Part shown: in pieces, positions 31,395-41,386 of the stretch
Layout of the letters: every line of letters starts with the position of its first letter
Position numbering within the stretch: position 1 is the first letter of the stretch
The notes under the pieces: model-generated
Told to the model about the DNA's origin: nothing
Seen by the model: the letters and a program-made list of their open reading frames with translations, nothing else
Databases searched by the model: none
DNA from: Armatimonadota bacterium
Lineage (GTDB): Bacteria > Armatimonadota > Zipacnadia > UBA1398 > JAKPQA01
Direction: 5' to 3'
Length of the DNA: 64,000 nucleotides
NCBI GenBank assembly: GCA_029547025.1
Contig: JAKPQA010000182.1
Location: forward strand, 1-64,000
Made by a program: the position numbers and the translations under genes

Positions 31395-32705
31395 ATGCTC
31401 ACACGGATCTGTGTGCGGGGGTACAAGTCGCTTGAGCACCTCGATCTGTGTCTCGGACCCCTCACGGTCATCTTCGGTCCCAACGCGGCCGGCAAGAGCA
31501 ACCTGCTCGATGCTCTGCAGCTGCTGTCCAGGGTAGGCACTCGGCCGACTCTGGGTGAGGCGTTCGGTCCGCCGCACCGCGGGGATGCGTTGCACTCATT
31601 CCACTACGGTAAAGACGGAATCGCCGGCCTTCTTCGGCACGAGCGGGTCGGGCTGACGATCGAGGCAGACCTGCAGCTCTCCACGCACACGGTCGAGCGT
31701 GTGAATGCCGAGATCGAGGGTCTGCGGCAAGTGCCTCGCGGCGACAATGGCCCCGGTGTGCGTCGCGGAGCCCAGGGGGGAGTTCGCGAGCGGCGGCTGC
31801 GTTACCGGGTGTCGATCGAGGTCACGCCGGCCGACGGTCGTCTGCGGGTCGCCGACGAGAACTTGGCCGCCCTGAGCGACTCGGGCGAGCCCTCGAGGAA
31901 GCGGCAGCCGTTTATCAGTGCCGATGGGGACGAGATCCGGCTCCGGGCCGAGGGCAGGGGCCACCCAACCTATCACCAGCGCTACCTGGACCACACGGTA
32001 GTGTCCCTTCCGCTCTACGCGCCCCACTACCCCCACGTTGCCGCTCTACGGCGCGAGCTGGAGAACTGGCGTTTCTTCTACCTCGAGCCCCGTGAGCGCA
32101 TGCGGGCGCCTTCGTCAGTGGCCGAGGTGCACCATATTGGGCCCATGGGCGAGAACCTGGCCTCGTTTCTGAACACCTTGAGAGCCCTGCACCCGGGTCA
32201 GTTCCAGGCGATTGAGAGGGCGCTCTCGGCCATCGTGCCGACGGTTACCGGCCTGCACGTCGAGCCCAATAGGTTCGGCCAGCTCGAGCTCTCACTGCTT
32301 GAGGGTGACGCAGCCATCCCGGCAACCCTTGCCTCGGAGGGCACGCTCCGCGTGCTGGGGTTACTCGCTCTGTGCGGAGCGCAGGAACCGCCGTCGCTGA
32401 TCGGCTTCGAGGAACCCGAGAACGGCATCCATCCCAGGAGGCTCCGGCATGTCGCCAGCCTTCTGGAGACACGAGCCTCGAGCGAGACGCAGATCATCGT
32501 AACGACCCACTCGCCCCTTCTCCCTGACCTGGTCCCCGAGCCCTCACTCTACGTGTGCTCCAGGCGATCGGGTGCGACCACCGTCGAGCCGTTGGCCTAC
32601 GGTGGACTATTCAGGGCCTCGGCCGTGACGTCAGCGCTCGACGACGAGGCGGCCTCGCCGACATCCGTTTGCGACCGGATCCTCCGGGGCGACTTCGATG
32701 ACTGA
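31395..32705 (+). CDS. AAA ATPase of the OLD/AAA_15-AAA_21 type (putative defence ATPase)
   Basis: A 436-residue SMC/RecF-like ATPase. Residues 1-45 read ICVRGYKSLEHLDLCLGPLTVIFGPNAAGKSNLLDALQ, with Walker A GPNAAGKSN. The C-terminal half has a signature-like LASEGTLRVLGLLALCG, Walker B LIGFEEPENGIHP and the H-loop VTTHSPLLPDL. This is the single-polypeptide ABC-type ATPase class used in OLD, AbiL, PARIS and similar systems. A nuclease domain is not fused here. Instead the next gene, overlapping by 8 bases, encodes a TOPRIM-like partner. The tight coupling suggests a two-component complex. A defence role is inference; a housekeeping role cannot be excluded. Confidence 0.85.
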   Translation: MLTRICVRGYKSLEHLDLCLGPLTVIFGPNAAGKSNLLDALQLLSRVGTRPTLGEAFGPPHRGDALHSFHYGKDGIAGLLRHERVGLTIEADLQLSTHTVERVNAEIEGLRQVPRGDNGPGVRRGAQGGVRERRLRYRVSIEVTPADGRLRVADENLAALSDSGEPSRKRQPFISADGDEIRLRAEGRGHPTYHQRYLDHTVVSLPLYAPHYPHVAALRRELENWRFFYLEPRERMRAPSSVAEVHHIGPMGENLASFLNTLRALHPGQFQAIERALSAIVPTVTGLHVEPNRFGQLELSLLEGDAAIPATLASEGTLRVLGLLALCGAQEPPSLIGFEEPENGIHPRRLRHVASLLETRASSETQIIVTTHSPLLPDLVPEPSLYVCSRRSGATTVEPLAYGGLFRASAVTSALDDEAASPTSVCDRILRGDFDD

Positions 32706-33288
32706 TATCGCGTTGTTCTGCGAGGACCTCGGTCATGAGGTGGTGCTTGGCGCTCTGGTTCGCCGCGTGGCGCGCGACATGGGAGTGGCGGCCGCAGTCG
32801 CCATTCGGAGCGCTCGCGGGGGAAGAGGCCGAGCTCTGGCATCCCTGTCGGACTACCAAGAAGACGTCAAGCGCGGGGTGGCACGCCCCGTCGATGTGCT
32901 CGTCGTGGGGCTGGATGCCAACTGCCACGGGTACGCGCGGAGGCGGGACGAGGTGCTCGCACACGTGTCCAGTGCGCCGCTGTCGTGCGTTCTGGCCGTG
33001 CCGGACCCTCACGTGGAGCGATGGCTTCTTCTGGACGGGCAGGCGTTTCGGAAAGTTCTCGGGCACGGGTGCCAGCCACCTGACCAGAAGTGTGAGAAGG
33101 CCCGCTACAAGGCCCTGCTCCGAGAGGCCGTGCGGGCCGCCGGCGTCGAGCCCGTGCTGGGCGGGCTCGAGCACGCCGATCAGTTGGTGGCGGCGATGGA
33201 CCTGAACCGGGCAGCGCACTTGGACAGGTCACTCGGCCGGTTCCTGGCCGACCTCCAGGCCGCTCTCAGGGCCCGGAAGCAGGGCTGA
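32698..33288 (+). CDS. TOPRIM-like partner protein (RloB/DUF4276-like)
   Basis: A 196-residue protein whose start codon lies within the end of the ATPase gene (overlap ATGACTGA). Visible TOPRIM-type features are an acidic residue after strand 1 (ALFCEDLGHEVVL), DVLVVGLDANCHG at the second acidic strand, and VPDPHVERWLLLD, which resembles the P-FE-WLLLH segment of RloB/AbiLii proteins. These acidic residues would bind metal for nucleolytic activity. Partners of this kind in AbiL and PARIS act with an AAA ATPase after phage infection. Exact family membership (RloB, DUF4276 or DUF4435) is not certain. The gene ends 33 bases before the convergent giant glycosidase gene. Confidence 0.72.
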   Translation: MTDIALFCEDLGHEVVLGALVRRVARDMGVAAAVAIRSARGGRGRALASLSDYQEDVKRGVARPVDVLVVGLDANCHGYARRRDEVLAHVSSAPLSCVLAVPDPHVERWLLLDGQAFRKVLGHGCQPPDQKCEKARYKALLREAVRAAGVEPVLGGLEHADQLVAAMDLNRAAHLDRSLGRFLADLQAALRARKQG

Positions 33289-33321
33289 TCCCGCGATGGG
33301 CGCCCCGGCCCCTCCGGCGGC

Positions 33322-36300
33322 TCACGATGGCGCGTCGGTGAAGTAGCCCTCGGGCACCGGGCGCGTCGACTCCTGCCACCAGCGCTTTACGAGCCAGGCC
33401 TCCGGCTCGGCGGCGACATCGGGCGGGAGCCAGGCGCTCACGGTGAGCCGAAGCTCTTGCCCCGACCACTCGCGGCTCAGGCGGCTCTTGTAGACCACCC
33501 ACGAGCAGCCGGCCTTCTGCGTGTTACCGAACTGCCGCGCGTCGGGCACGGGCATGAGCTGGAGCTGTTGGCCGCCGATTTGCGCGGTCACCTGGACGAC
33601 CTCGGCCACACAGGGCGAGTGCCGCCACTCGACACCGTCCCGCCGCAAGCGGATCGGCACGGCCAGGATCGGCTGGGGGCCGGTGAGGTCGGGGAGCGTC
33701 GTGCGCAGCGCCACCGTCCGCTGCTCGAACCCCTGGGCGCGGAAGCGCTCCGCATCGGTGAACTCGACGGGTGCCCCACCCTCCTCGAGGGGCTCCAGCA
33801 CCAGGGGCTCGCCGAAGCCCTCCGTCTGCGCCGCCGTGGTGAGACGGGCCGGCAGGTCGCCCGTCTCCGGCAGGCCGGCATCCACCTCAAGCATGAGCAC
33901 CTCGAACGGCCGCAGCCAGAGGTCGAGCGTCTGGCCTGCACGGGGCTGAGCGCCGTCGGGGAACAGGACCCGCGCGCGGTCGGGGAAGAGGCTGGTGATG
34001 CGGATCGGCGCGCCAGGGGCCGCTCGCAGGCCAAGCGGCTCGCCCAGCTCCAGGTGGATCGGCCGCGCGGCGAAGTGGGCGTTGTTCACGAACAGGTAGC
34101 CGTGGTCATGGGCGAAGTCCGCATAGCCGTAGGGCTCGTTCCGGGCCGGGTCGCCGCCGATCGCGCGCCGATGCAGGAAGGCCTGCTCGTTTTCCTTCGC
34201 AAGCCTGCTGATCCAGGCGAGGAAGCCAATGTCGGCATCGTCGAGCAGGTAGACGTCGCCCCAGATGTTGGGGAACAGCAGGCTGCCGCGGCCCAGGTCC
34301 ATGACCAGCGCCTCGCGCCAGCGCTCCCTGCCCATGTAGTTGCCCCAACGGGTGTCGGCGAGCCAGACCCCGAGGCTGTCCTTGCAGCGCGGCGGGATGA
34401 GCCGGGCGTGGTGGGCGTTCTGGTCCTGGGCCAGCGTAACCGAGTCACGGTAGTAGAGCGTGGGTGTCGAGCTGGTGCCGGAGCCTTCCATGAACAGGCC
34501 GGACTCGAACACGGTGTCGCCGTAGAGCACCCAGAGAGGTGAGCCGAGGCCCCAATACCACATCACGAAGGTCTCGGGCGCTTCCGCGCGGACCGCGTCG
34601 GCGAGGTCGATGAGGGAGTCGTACATGCGCTCGGTGGCGTACTTCCCCGGCAGGTGCCCGTGAGTCGTGTCATCACAGGCGTAGCTGCCGCCATCGAACT
34701 TCACGAAGCGTACGCCGTTCTCGCGGACATGGTGCAGCACCGCGTCGCGCACAAGCTGCGAGTAGGCCTCGCTGCCGTAGCAGAACACGTGCCCGAAGCC
34801 GGCCTTGTCCGGCGCGCCGTTCCTGTAGCGCATCGTGGGCTGGGTCTGTGGGCCCCAGGCGGCGCGGTTGGCCCAGCAGGACTCGGCGGCCCAGCTTGTC
34901 GCGAACCAAAGGCCGAACTCCATCCCGAGCTGGTGCACCCGCTCAACGATGGCTCCGGGGCCGTCAGGATAGGCCCACGGGCGGAAGCGGGTCATGTCGG
35001 AGCTCGGATCCGGCCAGCCGGTATCCAGCGTGAAGTAGTCGAACCGCGCGCCGCGCTGGCGCCAGCGTTCGAGGACGCCGAGCACGTCGAGGGTCTCCTC
35101 GTCGGTCAGCGTCGGGCACGGCCCCCACTGGTTGTTGATGCCGAAGGGCGTGTAGACCGAGACGACACGCGGCTTCCGCACGGCGTGGGCATCCAGGTAG
35201 TCGACGAAGTGGGCTTCGGCCTGGTTCGCACCGGCCATGCTGATGAGGGCCACGCGCGTCTCGCAGGCCTCGCCTGGAGCGAGGAGCTTGCCGGGGTAGT
35301 GAGTGAGGGTGACACGCCCGCCGGCCGCCAGGTTCTCGCCCGACGGATGCTCGATGACGGCGAAGGCTTGATCGGCTATGAAGAGCGGCCAGCCCCTGCC
35401 GCCGCCCGAGACTCTCGCGCCCGTGGCGAGGTCGTCGAGCCGGACGTCGAGCAGCAGGAGGGGCTGGTCGCCCGTGTTCCGCACCGTGGCCCATTTCCGG
35501 CGAGTTGGCCCGTCGAGCCGGTAGTGCAGCGCGGCCTCGAGCGCGGTGCTCGGGCTCCGGACGCGGACTTCGGCGCTGTCGGGAGTGGGTTGAGCCGCGT
35601 CGACGACGCGGAAGTCATCGACGAAGCCGAGGGGCTCCGCCACGCCGTCGATCGCGGAGGACAGCGTCAGTGCCAGCTCGTGGGCGGCGGCGAATACGAA
35701 CGTGCTGCCGGTGAGATGGTTCACCAGCGTCGTTGTGGCGATGCCATTGTCGGCGAGCCCGAGTCGCCATGCCGCGGACTCGTTCTCGAGCCGGACCTCT
35801 CGTTGGCGGCCGCCGGTGGGCTCGCCAGCCTCCAGTATCAGCAGCCAGTCGGTGGCCTCGCCGCCGGGCGGCTCGCAGGTCCACGAACCGTTCGCCGGGT
35901 GGACCTGGCCGAGTTCGGTCTCGGCTCCGGTGACGGGATCGACACACCGAGCCAGGTAGCTCACGCCGTCGTCGAGATCGTGGATGGTCGTCGCCCGTTG
36001 CTGGGGCATGTAGATGACCCGCACCTGCCCGGCGATGCCTGCGGCGTAGGGCACTTCGTAGGGGCCGTGATCGGCGAGCGTGCCCCACGGCGCCATGCCG
36101 TACGGCCCCAGGTCCATGGCAGAAACGAGTGCCGCATCGTCGAAGTCGAGGAACGCCCAGCCCGGCGTCTCGGTCTCCGCGCAGCGCCACTGCGGGCCGG
36201 AGTCGATGCGCCGGATCTCGCCGTTGGCGAGGCGGATCTCGAGGCGGGCGATTAGCCCGGCTGGGTTCTTCGCGACGGGCGCCTGGCCGTTCTCGGCACG

Positions 36301-38034
36301 GATGGCCAGGACGTTGCGGCCAGGGCGTAGGCGTGCGGCCAGGCTGCCGATCTGTGCGCCCGTGCGCCACGATCGGGCCTCGCCCACTGGGTCGCCGTTG
36401 AGGTAGGCCGTGCACGCATCGTCGGCCGACATCCGCAGTGTGGCCGCGGCTGTCTGGCCTTCGGGAAGATCGAAGCTGATGCGGAAGTACCGGTGCTCGA
36501 CCGGGGCGTCCTCGGCCGGGTTGCCCTCGGGGAACCAGATCCACCGGCAGCCGTCGAGGCTGAGGGTGGTGCCCTCGCCATAGGACGCCCATTCGGGATG
36601 GGGCTCGAAGCGTTGCCAGGGGTACCGCTCGAGGAGGCGCTTCCCGAGCGCGAGTTGCGAGGATCCGGGCAGGTTCATCGCCTCATCCCACGGGATCGTG
36701 CCGTAGTTGCCGCCATGCGGCGATGCGCCGTGGGGCTGGTCCCTGCGGTTGACCTGCCAGATGCCGTTGGCGCCATAGGTCTGTCCCGCCGCGCCCGACA
36801 GCATGCTGGCCCAGAAGATCAGCCGCTGCACGTCGGCCGGGATCCAGCCGAGGAGCTGTTCATAGCAGACCTCGCTGTTGAGCACTGGCATGCGCGGGTC
36901 GGCGTCGTAGGACCACCGGAGGGTCCTGATCGAGGGCTCGAGCACCTCGCGGCCACCGTGGCCGGTCTGGAGCATGTCGAAGTCGAGCAGCGCGGGGTCG
37001 TCAATGGCGCCCCGGGCGCTGAGCTGCCCGAGGCCCGTCGGGTGGATCGAGAGCGGGCGGTGGAAGGGATCCACGCGCTTGAGATAGCGGGCGACTTCGG
37101 TCCACTGATGGACTTGCTCGCGGTCGTCATAGGGGAATCCGGGCGCGAGGTACCAGGGCAGGTTCGCCTCCCCGGCCACGCACCAGACAACCGGCAGGGC
37201 ACCGTAGCGCGCAACCAGATAGCGCCAGTGCTTCTGGAGCTTCTCGGTGCCCATCCACGGGCTGAAGTAGCCCCAGGCGCCAACCAGACATGGTACGAGG
37301 CCCTGGTCCGCCAGGTACTGAAGGCGACGGTCGGCCATGTCGAAGTACTCCGGTCGGATGCGGGCGTAGTCGGCTTCCCATGGGAAACCAGCCTCGTTGG
37401 CGCCGCGCTCGTCGAAGGCAGGCATGTCCGGGTAGAGCCCCGCGACGATCTGGATGACCGTGAACCCCTTGGCCACGCGGTCGGCGGCTAGTGTGTGGAA
37501 GTCCTCGGGCCAGTGCAGGCGGTTGCAGAGGCCCATCCACCAGGTGTCACCCAACCAAAGGAACGGCGTTCCGTCCTCATGAACGAAGTGCCGCCGGTCT
37601 GGCGCAATGGTGATGGGGCCATGGCGGTACAGGGGGTTGTCTCCGTCGTACGGAGTAACGGTGACCGTTCCGGCCTGGCCGTGGAGGCCCTGGTCGCTGA
37701 CATCGGAGCACTCCGTGCGAAAACGATGCTCGCCGGCAATTGATGAGGAGTACCGCATCGCCCAGGCTCGGCCGCCGCGCCAGAAACCGGGCACACGTCG
37801 CTCCGTACCATCGGGCGCTGTGAAGATGGCATCGAGTTCGACCTGGTTGAACGGGTCGGCGCGATCCCCTTCCGACTCGAATGTCACTTCCATGACATGG
37901 TTCTGCGGTACCGTCCCGTGGTTCTCCGCGCTCATGGCGCCCGCTCCCCCAATCCAGAAAGCCGTCAGCATCGCCAGCGGCCTGACGTGGCGTGCGGCGG
38001 CAGGTTCTGAAGCCGTCAGAGTGGAGGTCAGCAT
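33322..38034 (-). CDS. Giant secreted glycosidase fusion: DUF5060-DUF4038 plus GH27/GH36-like barrel
   Basis: About 1570 residues. A signal peptide precedes a DUF5060-like beta domain (VMEVTFESEGDRADPFNQVELDAIF). From about residue 158 a DUF4038-type barrel follows (HEDGTPFLWLGDTWWMGL, GLYPDMPAFDERG, VVWCVAGEANLPW with the likely acid/base Glu). The middle holds a galactose-binding-like sandwich (LRMSADDACTAYLNGDPVG). A second barrel of melibiase type begins about residue 990 (FDYFTLDTGWPD) and has VRFVKFDGGSY near 1110, whose Asp is the expected nucleophile of GH27/GH36 enzymes. I start at ATG 38034 to leave the kinase gene intact; the track start 38226 overlaps it by 146 bases. Having two catalytic barrels in one chain is unusual. 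Likely substrates are branched plant or bacterial glycans, unproven. Confidence 0.8.
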   Translation of the reverse strand: MLTSTLTASEPAAARHVRPLAMLTAFWIGGAGAMSAENHGTVPQNHVMEVTFESEGDRADPFNQVELDAIFTAPDGTERRVPGFWRGGRAWAMRYSSSIAGEHRFRTECSDVSDQGLHGQAGTVTVTPYDGDNPLYRHGPITIAPDRRHFVHEDGTPFLWLGDTWWMGLCNRLHWPEDFHTLAADRVAKGFTVIQIVAGLYPDMPAFDERGANEAGFPWEADYARIRPEYFDMADRRLQYLADQGLVPCLVGAWGYFSPWMGTEKLQKHWRYLVARYGALPVVWCVAGEANLPWYLAPGFPYDDREQVHQWTEVARYLKRVDPFHRPLSIHPTGLGQLSARGAIDDPALLDFDMLQTGHGGREVLEPSIRTLRWSYDADPRMPVLNSEVCYEQLLGWIPADVQRLIFWASMLSGAAGQTYGANGIWQVNRRDQPHGASPHGGNYGTIPWDEAMNLPGSSQLALGKRLLERYPWQRFEPHPEWASYGEGTTLSLDGCRWIWFPEGNPAEDAPVEHRYFRISFDLPEGQTAAATLRMSADDACTAYLNGDPVGEARSWRTGAQIGSLAARLRPGRNVLAIRAENGQAPVAKNPAGLIARLEIRLANGEIRRIDSGPQWRCAETETPGWAFLDFDDAALVSAMDLGPYGMAPWGTLADHGPYEVPYAAGIAGQVRVIYMPQQRATTIHDLDDGVSYLARCVDPVTGAETELGQVHPANGSWTCEPPGGEATDWLLILEAGEPTGGRQREVRLENESAAWRLGLADNGIATTTLVNHLTGSTFVFAAAHELALTLSSAIDGVAEPLGFVDDFRVVDAAQPTPDSAEVRVRSPSTALEAALHYRLDGPTRRKWATVRNTGDQPLLLLDVRLDDLATGARVSGGGRGWPLFIADQAFAVIEHPSGENLAAGGRVTLTHYPGKLLAPGEACETRVALISMAGANQAEAHFVDYLDAHAVRKPRVVSVYTPFGINNQWGPCPTLTDEETLDVLGVLERWRQRGARFDYFTLDTGWPDPSSDMTRFRPWAYPDGPGAIVERVHQLGMEFGLWFATSWAAESCWANRAAWGPQTQPTMRYRNGAPDKAGFGHVFCYGSEAYSQLVRDAVLHHVRENGVRFVKFDGGSYACDDTTHGHLPGKYATERMYDSLIDLADAVRAEAPETFVMWYWGLGSPLWVLYGDTVFESGLFMEGSGTSSTPTLYYRDSVTLAQDQNAHHARLIPPRCKDSLGVWLADTRWGNYMGRERWREALVMDLGRGSLLFPNIWGDVYLLDDADIGFLAWISRLAKENEQAFLHRRAIGGDPARNEPYGYADFAHDHGYLFVNNAHFAARPIHLELGEPLGLRAAPGAPIRITSLFPDRARVLFPDGAQPRAGQTLDLWLRPFEVLMLEVDAGLPETGDLPARLTTAAQTEGFGEPLVLEPLEEGGAPVEFTDAERFRAQGFEQRTVALRTTLPDLTGPQPILAVPIRLRRDGVEWRHSPCVAEVVQVTAQIGGQQLQLMPVPDARQFGNTQKAGCSWVVYKSRLSREWSGQELRLTVSAWLPPDVAAEPEAWLVKRWWQESTRPVPEGYFTDAPS

Positions 38035-38080
38035 CCGGTGGTGCCCGTCCCGTCCAACACACGATGGGTTCCGGGGACAG

Positions 38081-41000
38081 CTACACATATGGGCATGGCC
38101 CATGCTGGGCGGACGGCCCGGACCCATCGAGTACCTCGCGAACTCGGGCGACGAGGATGGCCGGCCCAAAGGGTTTCGCGAGGAACGGCTGGCCGTGCAA
38201 GTCCGCGGCGGCACCAGCGCCACCATGGCTTGGGTAGCCGGACATGTAGAGCACTCTCAGAGCCGGCGCCTCCTGGACGAGTATCTGGTGCAGGGCAGCA
38301 CCGGTCATCTGTGGCATGACCACGTCGGTGATCAGCAGGTCAACATGCCCGCCGTGGGCCTTGAACAGCGACATCGCCTCCGAGGGAGTGGCTGCGGGAA
38401 GCACCTGGTAGCCCTGCTGCTCGAGCACCTGGCATACCAGGTCGAGTACCGACGGCTCGTCTTCCACCACGAGAACCGTCTCGCTTCCCTCCGGAGCCGC
38501 CGCCGTGGCGGCCCGCTCCGCAGTGACGGAGGCAGGGCCGGTGCCCATGGGTAGGTAGACGCGGAACGTGGTGCCGATCCCCGGCCGCGAGTCCACCTCG
38601 ATGGTGCCCTGGTGCTGGCGCACGATCCCATAGACGGTGGCCAGACCCAGTCCCGTGCCTTTGCCGACCTCTTTGGTTGTGAAGAAGGGCTCGAAGATTC
38701 GCTCGCGCGTCGCCTCGTCCATCCCCTGGCCCGTGTCCGAGACCGAGACGCAGGCATAGGTTCCTGGGCTCACTCGGATCAGCGCGCCCGGAGGTTCGCG
38801 GTGCAGCTTGACGTTGTGGGTTCGGATCGTGAGTGTCCCGCCGTTGGGCATGGCGTCTCGCGCGTTGACGGCCAGGTTCATGAGCACCTGTTCCATCTGG
38901 GCCGCGTCGGCGTAGACCGTGACGAGATCGGGGGCCAGCGCCAGGTCCGCATGGATGTCTTCACCAATGACCCGCCCCAGGAGCCGAGTGAGGTCCTCGA
39001 TCACCCGATTCAGGTCAACCGGACCTTGCTCGCCGGTCTGCGCGCGGCTGAACAGCAAGAGCTGCCGGACAAGCCCAGCCCCGCGTTCGGCCAGGTCGCG
39101 GATGAGACGCAACTGGCTCGCATGCCGTGTGTCGGTCACGTTCATGAGGAGGAGATCGGAGAACCCCAGTATGCCCGTGAGCAGGTTGTTGAAGTCGTGG
39201 GCGACGCCGCCGACCAGGGTGCCGACGGCCTCGAGCTTCGAGGTCTGCCGCAGATGCGATTCGAGACGCTTTCGCTCGGCAACGTCGCGCACGGTAACGA
39301 TGGTGCCGTCGACCGGACTACCCGGGCCGGGTTGGTAGCCCAGCCCTTCCGCATCCAGCCACGTGCCATCGCCGCACCGGATGCGGAACTCGTGGTACTC
39401 GCCGGGACCGGGGGCAGTCAGCCTCCGCCGCAGCGCCGTGGCCACACGGGGCCAGTCATCGGGGTGGATGAACTCCCTGGCGTGGCGCCCGACGACCTCG
39501 GATGGGTCCCATCGCAGGATCCGGCGGCAGGTCGGCGCGATGTACGTAATCGTGTTCTCGGCGCTGAGGATCATGATGACGTCGTTGGAGTTCTCGATCA
39601 GTGCCTGGAACCGCAGCTGGCTGTCACGACGCTCAGCCTCGGCACGCTTGAGTTCGATGAGGCTCGCGAGGATGGAGCAGTAGACCGACAGGACCTGCTG
39701 CTGCACCTCGTCAGGCGGCGATCCGGAGATCGCGGCATCGTTGGCGAGCCCTCCAATGACCCGATCCGCAGTCGCCAGGGTGGTCATCGCGACCCAGCCT
39801 CGGGGGCCCATCACCTGGGTCTTCCCGTCATAGTGGCTCAGCGGCACCTCCTCGAGGTCGTAGGGCCGCTCGCCTGGTGCCCGGAGATGCAGAGCCCTGC
39901 CCCAGGCTCCGGTCCGCTCGAGGACCAAGGCCCGCTCATCGGTGGTCCGCCCGCTGCTATCGGTGCCATAGGTTCCGTGCAGCCGCTCTCCATCCCAGAG
40001 AAACAGGCCACAGCGTTCGATGCCCAGGCGCTCCCGCGCGAGCTCCACGCCGCGCCGATATAGGGTGTCGGGGTCCGGGCACTCCATGAGCTCGGCAGCG
40101 GCGCCGATGACCCGTTCGAGGCCGTCAGCCATCCGCCACCGGGTGTCCTCCGCCCGGCGGCGCTGGATGAGAGCGGCCAACACGGAGCAGTACAGGGACA
40201 GTATCCACTGCCGCGTCTGGTTCGGGGGGGCTCCCGAGAGGGCCGCGTCGTTCCAGAACAGCGCGATGGGCTCCCCATGGGCTGCCAGCACCGTCTCGGC
40301 CACCCACCCGTGACCGACAACCACGACGTCGTCGCCCTGGAGGGCGGTGAGCCTCACGCCCTGCTCGATCGTCCAGGGCAGCTCACTCCTTGCCGCTTGG
40401 CTCAAGGCGGCCTTCGACCCCTCCTCCAGGGGCCTGGACAGGGCGTGCTCATCGGTCGTGCGCCCCTCGGAGTCAGTCCCGTAGGTCCCGCGGAGGACAT
40501 CGCCGTCGACGAGGTAGAGAGCGCAGCGCTCGACCCCGAGGCGCTCGCGCGCGAGTTCGACTGCGCGGCGGCAGAGCATGTCGAGATTGGGGCACTCCGC
40601 AAGCTCACGCACACTGATCAGCGCGGCCCTGAACAGCTCCTCCTGGGTCCGCTCTGACTGGCGCTGCGCGATGAGCGACGAGAGGAACGACACGTACACG
40701 GCCAGCCGGTCCTGGAGCTCCGAGTCCACCTCGGCACCGGTGATGGCCGTGTCGTTGTAGAACACCCCTGCAAGCTCTGAGCCCTGCCAGAGGGGGGTGC
40801 ACACCACCCATCCTCTGCGGACGGCCCGGAAGTGGCCATCCTCCCACTCGCTTACCTCCGAGGGCCAGTAGATCCAGCGGTCCGCATCCGGTCCCGACGG
40901 TACTACCCGGCCATCCGGGTACTCGGTCGTGTTCCGCGCATAGGCCCTTTCATCGGTGGTCTGTCCGTGCAGGTCTGTGCCAAACGTGCCGCGGATGCAT

Positions 41001-41194
41001 GGGCCGTCGCAGACGAACAACGAGCACCGTTCCACCCCGAGCCGCTCGCGGGCGAGCTCGATCCCTCGCCGGTAGAGCGTGTCCAGGTCAGGACAGGCGG
41101 CCAGTTCGTCGACAGCCGTGAGCACCGCCCGCAGCCCGACGTCAATATGCTCCCGCGGGCTCGAACCCCGGGTGCTCTCCGGCCCATCCGGCAT
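38081..41194 (-). CDS. Hybrid histidine kinase with three GAF repeats, PAS, kinase and receiver domains
   Basis: A 1037-residue soluble sensor. Three tandem GAF-like repeats (about residues 20-195, 200-375 and 380-545) each contain [11 protein letters not shown](I/V)ELARERLG(V/I)ERC-like text and [17 protein letters not shown]-like text, so they arose by duplication. A PAS domain follows (about 560-680, [15 protein letters not shown]). HisKA has [20 protein letters not shown] with the phospho-His. The ATPase domain shows [14 protein letters not shown] and [15 protein letters not shown] receiver domain with [13 protein letters not shown] (phospho-Asp) ends the protein. No membrane segment is seen, so the signal is probably cytoplasmic. 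It is adjacent to a DUF4405 gene and the glycosidase fusion; the target genes are unknown. Confidence 0.9.
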   Translation of the reverse strand: MPDGPESTRGSSPREHIDVGLRAVLTAVDELAACPDLDTLYRRGIELARERLGVERCSLFVCDGPCIRGTFGTDLHGQTTDERAYARNTTEYPDGRVVPSGPDADRWIYWPSEVSEWEDGHFRAVRRGWVVCTPLWQGSELAGVFYNDTAITGAEVDSELQDRLAVYVSFLSSLIAQRQSERTQEELFRAALISVRELAECPNLDMLCRRAVELARERLGVERCALYLVDGDVLRGTYGTDSEGRTTDEHALSRPLEEGSKAALSQAARSELPWTIEQGVRLTALQGDDVVVVGHGWVAETVLAAHGEPIALFWNDAALSGAPPNQTRQWILSLYCSVLAALIQRRRAEDTRWRMADGLERVIGAAAELMECPDPDTLYRRGVELARERLGIERCGLFLWDGERLHGTYGTDSSGRTTDERALVLERTGAWGRALHLRAPGERPYDLEEVPLSHYDGKTQVMGPRGWVAMTTLATADRVIGGLANDAAISGSPPDEVQQQVLSVYCSILASLIELKRAEAERRDSQLRFQALIENSNDVIMILSAENTITYIAPTCRRILRWDPSEVVGRHAREFIHPDDWPRVATALRRRLTAPGPGEYHEFRIRCGDGTWLDAEGLGYQPGPGSPVDGTIVTVRDVAERKRLESHLRQTSKLEAVGTLVGGVAHDFNNLLTGILGFSDLLLMNVTDTRHASQLRLIRDLAERGAGLVRQLLLFSRAQTGEQGPVDLNRVIEDLTRLLGRVIGEDIHADLALAPDLVTVYADAAQMEQVLMNLAVNARDAMPNGGTLTIRTHNVKLHREPPGALIRVSPGTYACVSVSDTGQGMDEATRERIFEPFFTTKEVGKGTGLGLATVYGIVRQHQGTIEVDSRPGIGTTFRVYLPMGTGPASVTAERAATAAAPEGSETVLVVEDEPSVLDLVCQVLEQQGYQVLPAATPSEAMSLFKAHGGHVDLLITDVVMPQMTGAALHQILVQEAPALRVLYMSGYPSHGGAGAAADLHGQPFLAKPFGPAILVARVREVLDGSGPSAQHGPCPYV

Positions 41195-41386
41195 GGGTGC
41201 CCCTCATCGGCGGCGACACGGGTTCGGAGCAGCGGCGATGGCACACGGACACCGGGGAGTTCTGCCAGCGCCGCCCCCCCAACTGCATCCATCGGTATTC
41301 GCTCGAAGGGGCCAGCGGTCCTCGCCTGGCCCCACCAGGTGCGCGGGTTACCCGCTGGCCGTGGTGTCCCGTCGTGCAGTGTCGGC

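Noticed and set aside
34654-36255. 533-aa plus-strand ORF inside the giant glycosidase
   Set aside because: Codon-complement shadow of the glycosidase frame; composition is His/Arg/Glu-rich without conserved motifs.
38035-38226. N-terminal extension of the glycosidase fusion
   Set aside because: It overlaps the end of the histidine kinase gene and has no signal peptide; ATG 38034 gives a normal signal sequence.
38612-40063. 483-aa plus-strand ORF opposite the hybrid kinase
   Set aside because: Antisense shadow; the minus strand carries the complete PAS, HisKA and ATPase motifs.
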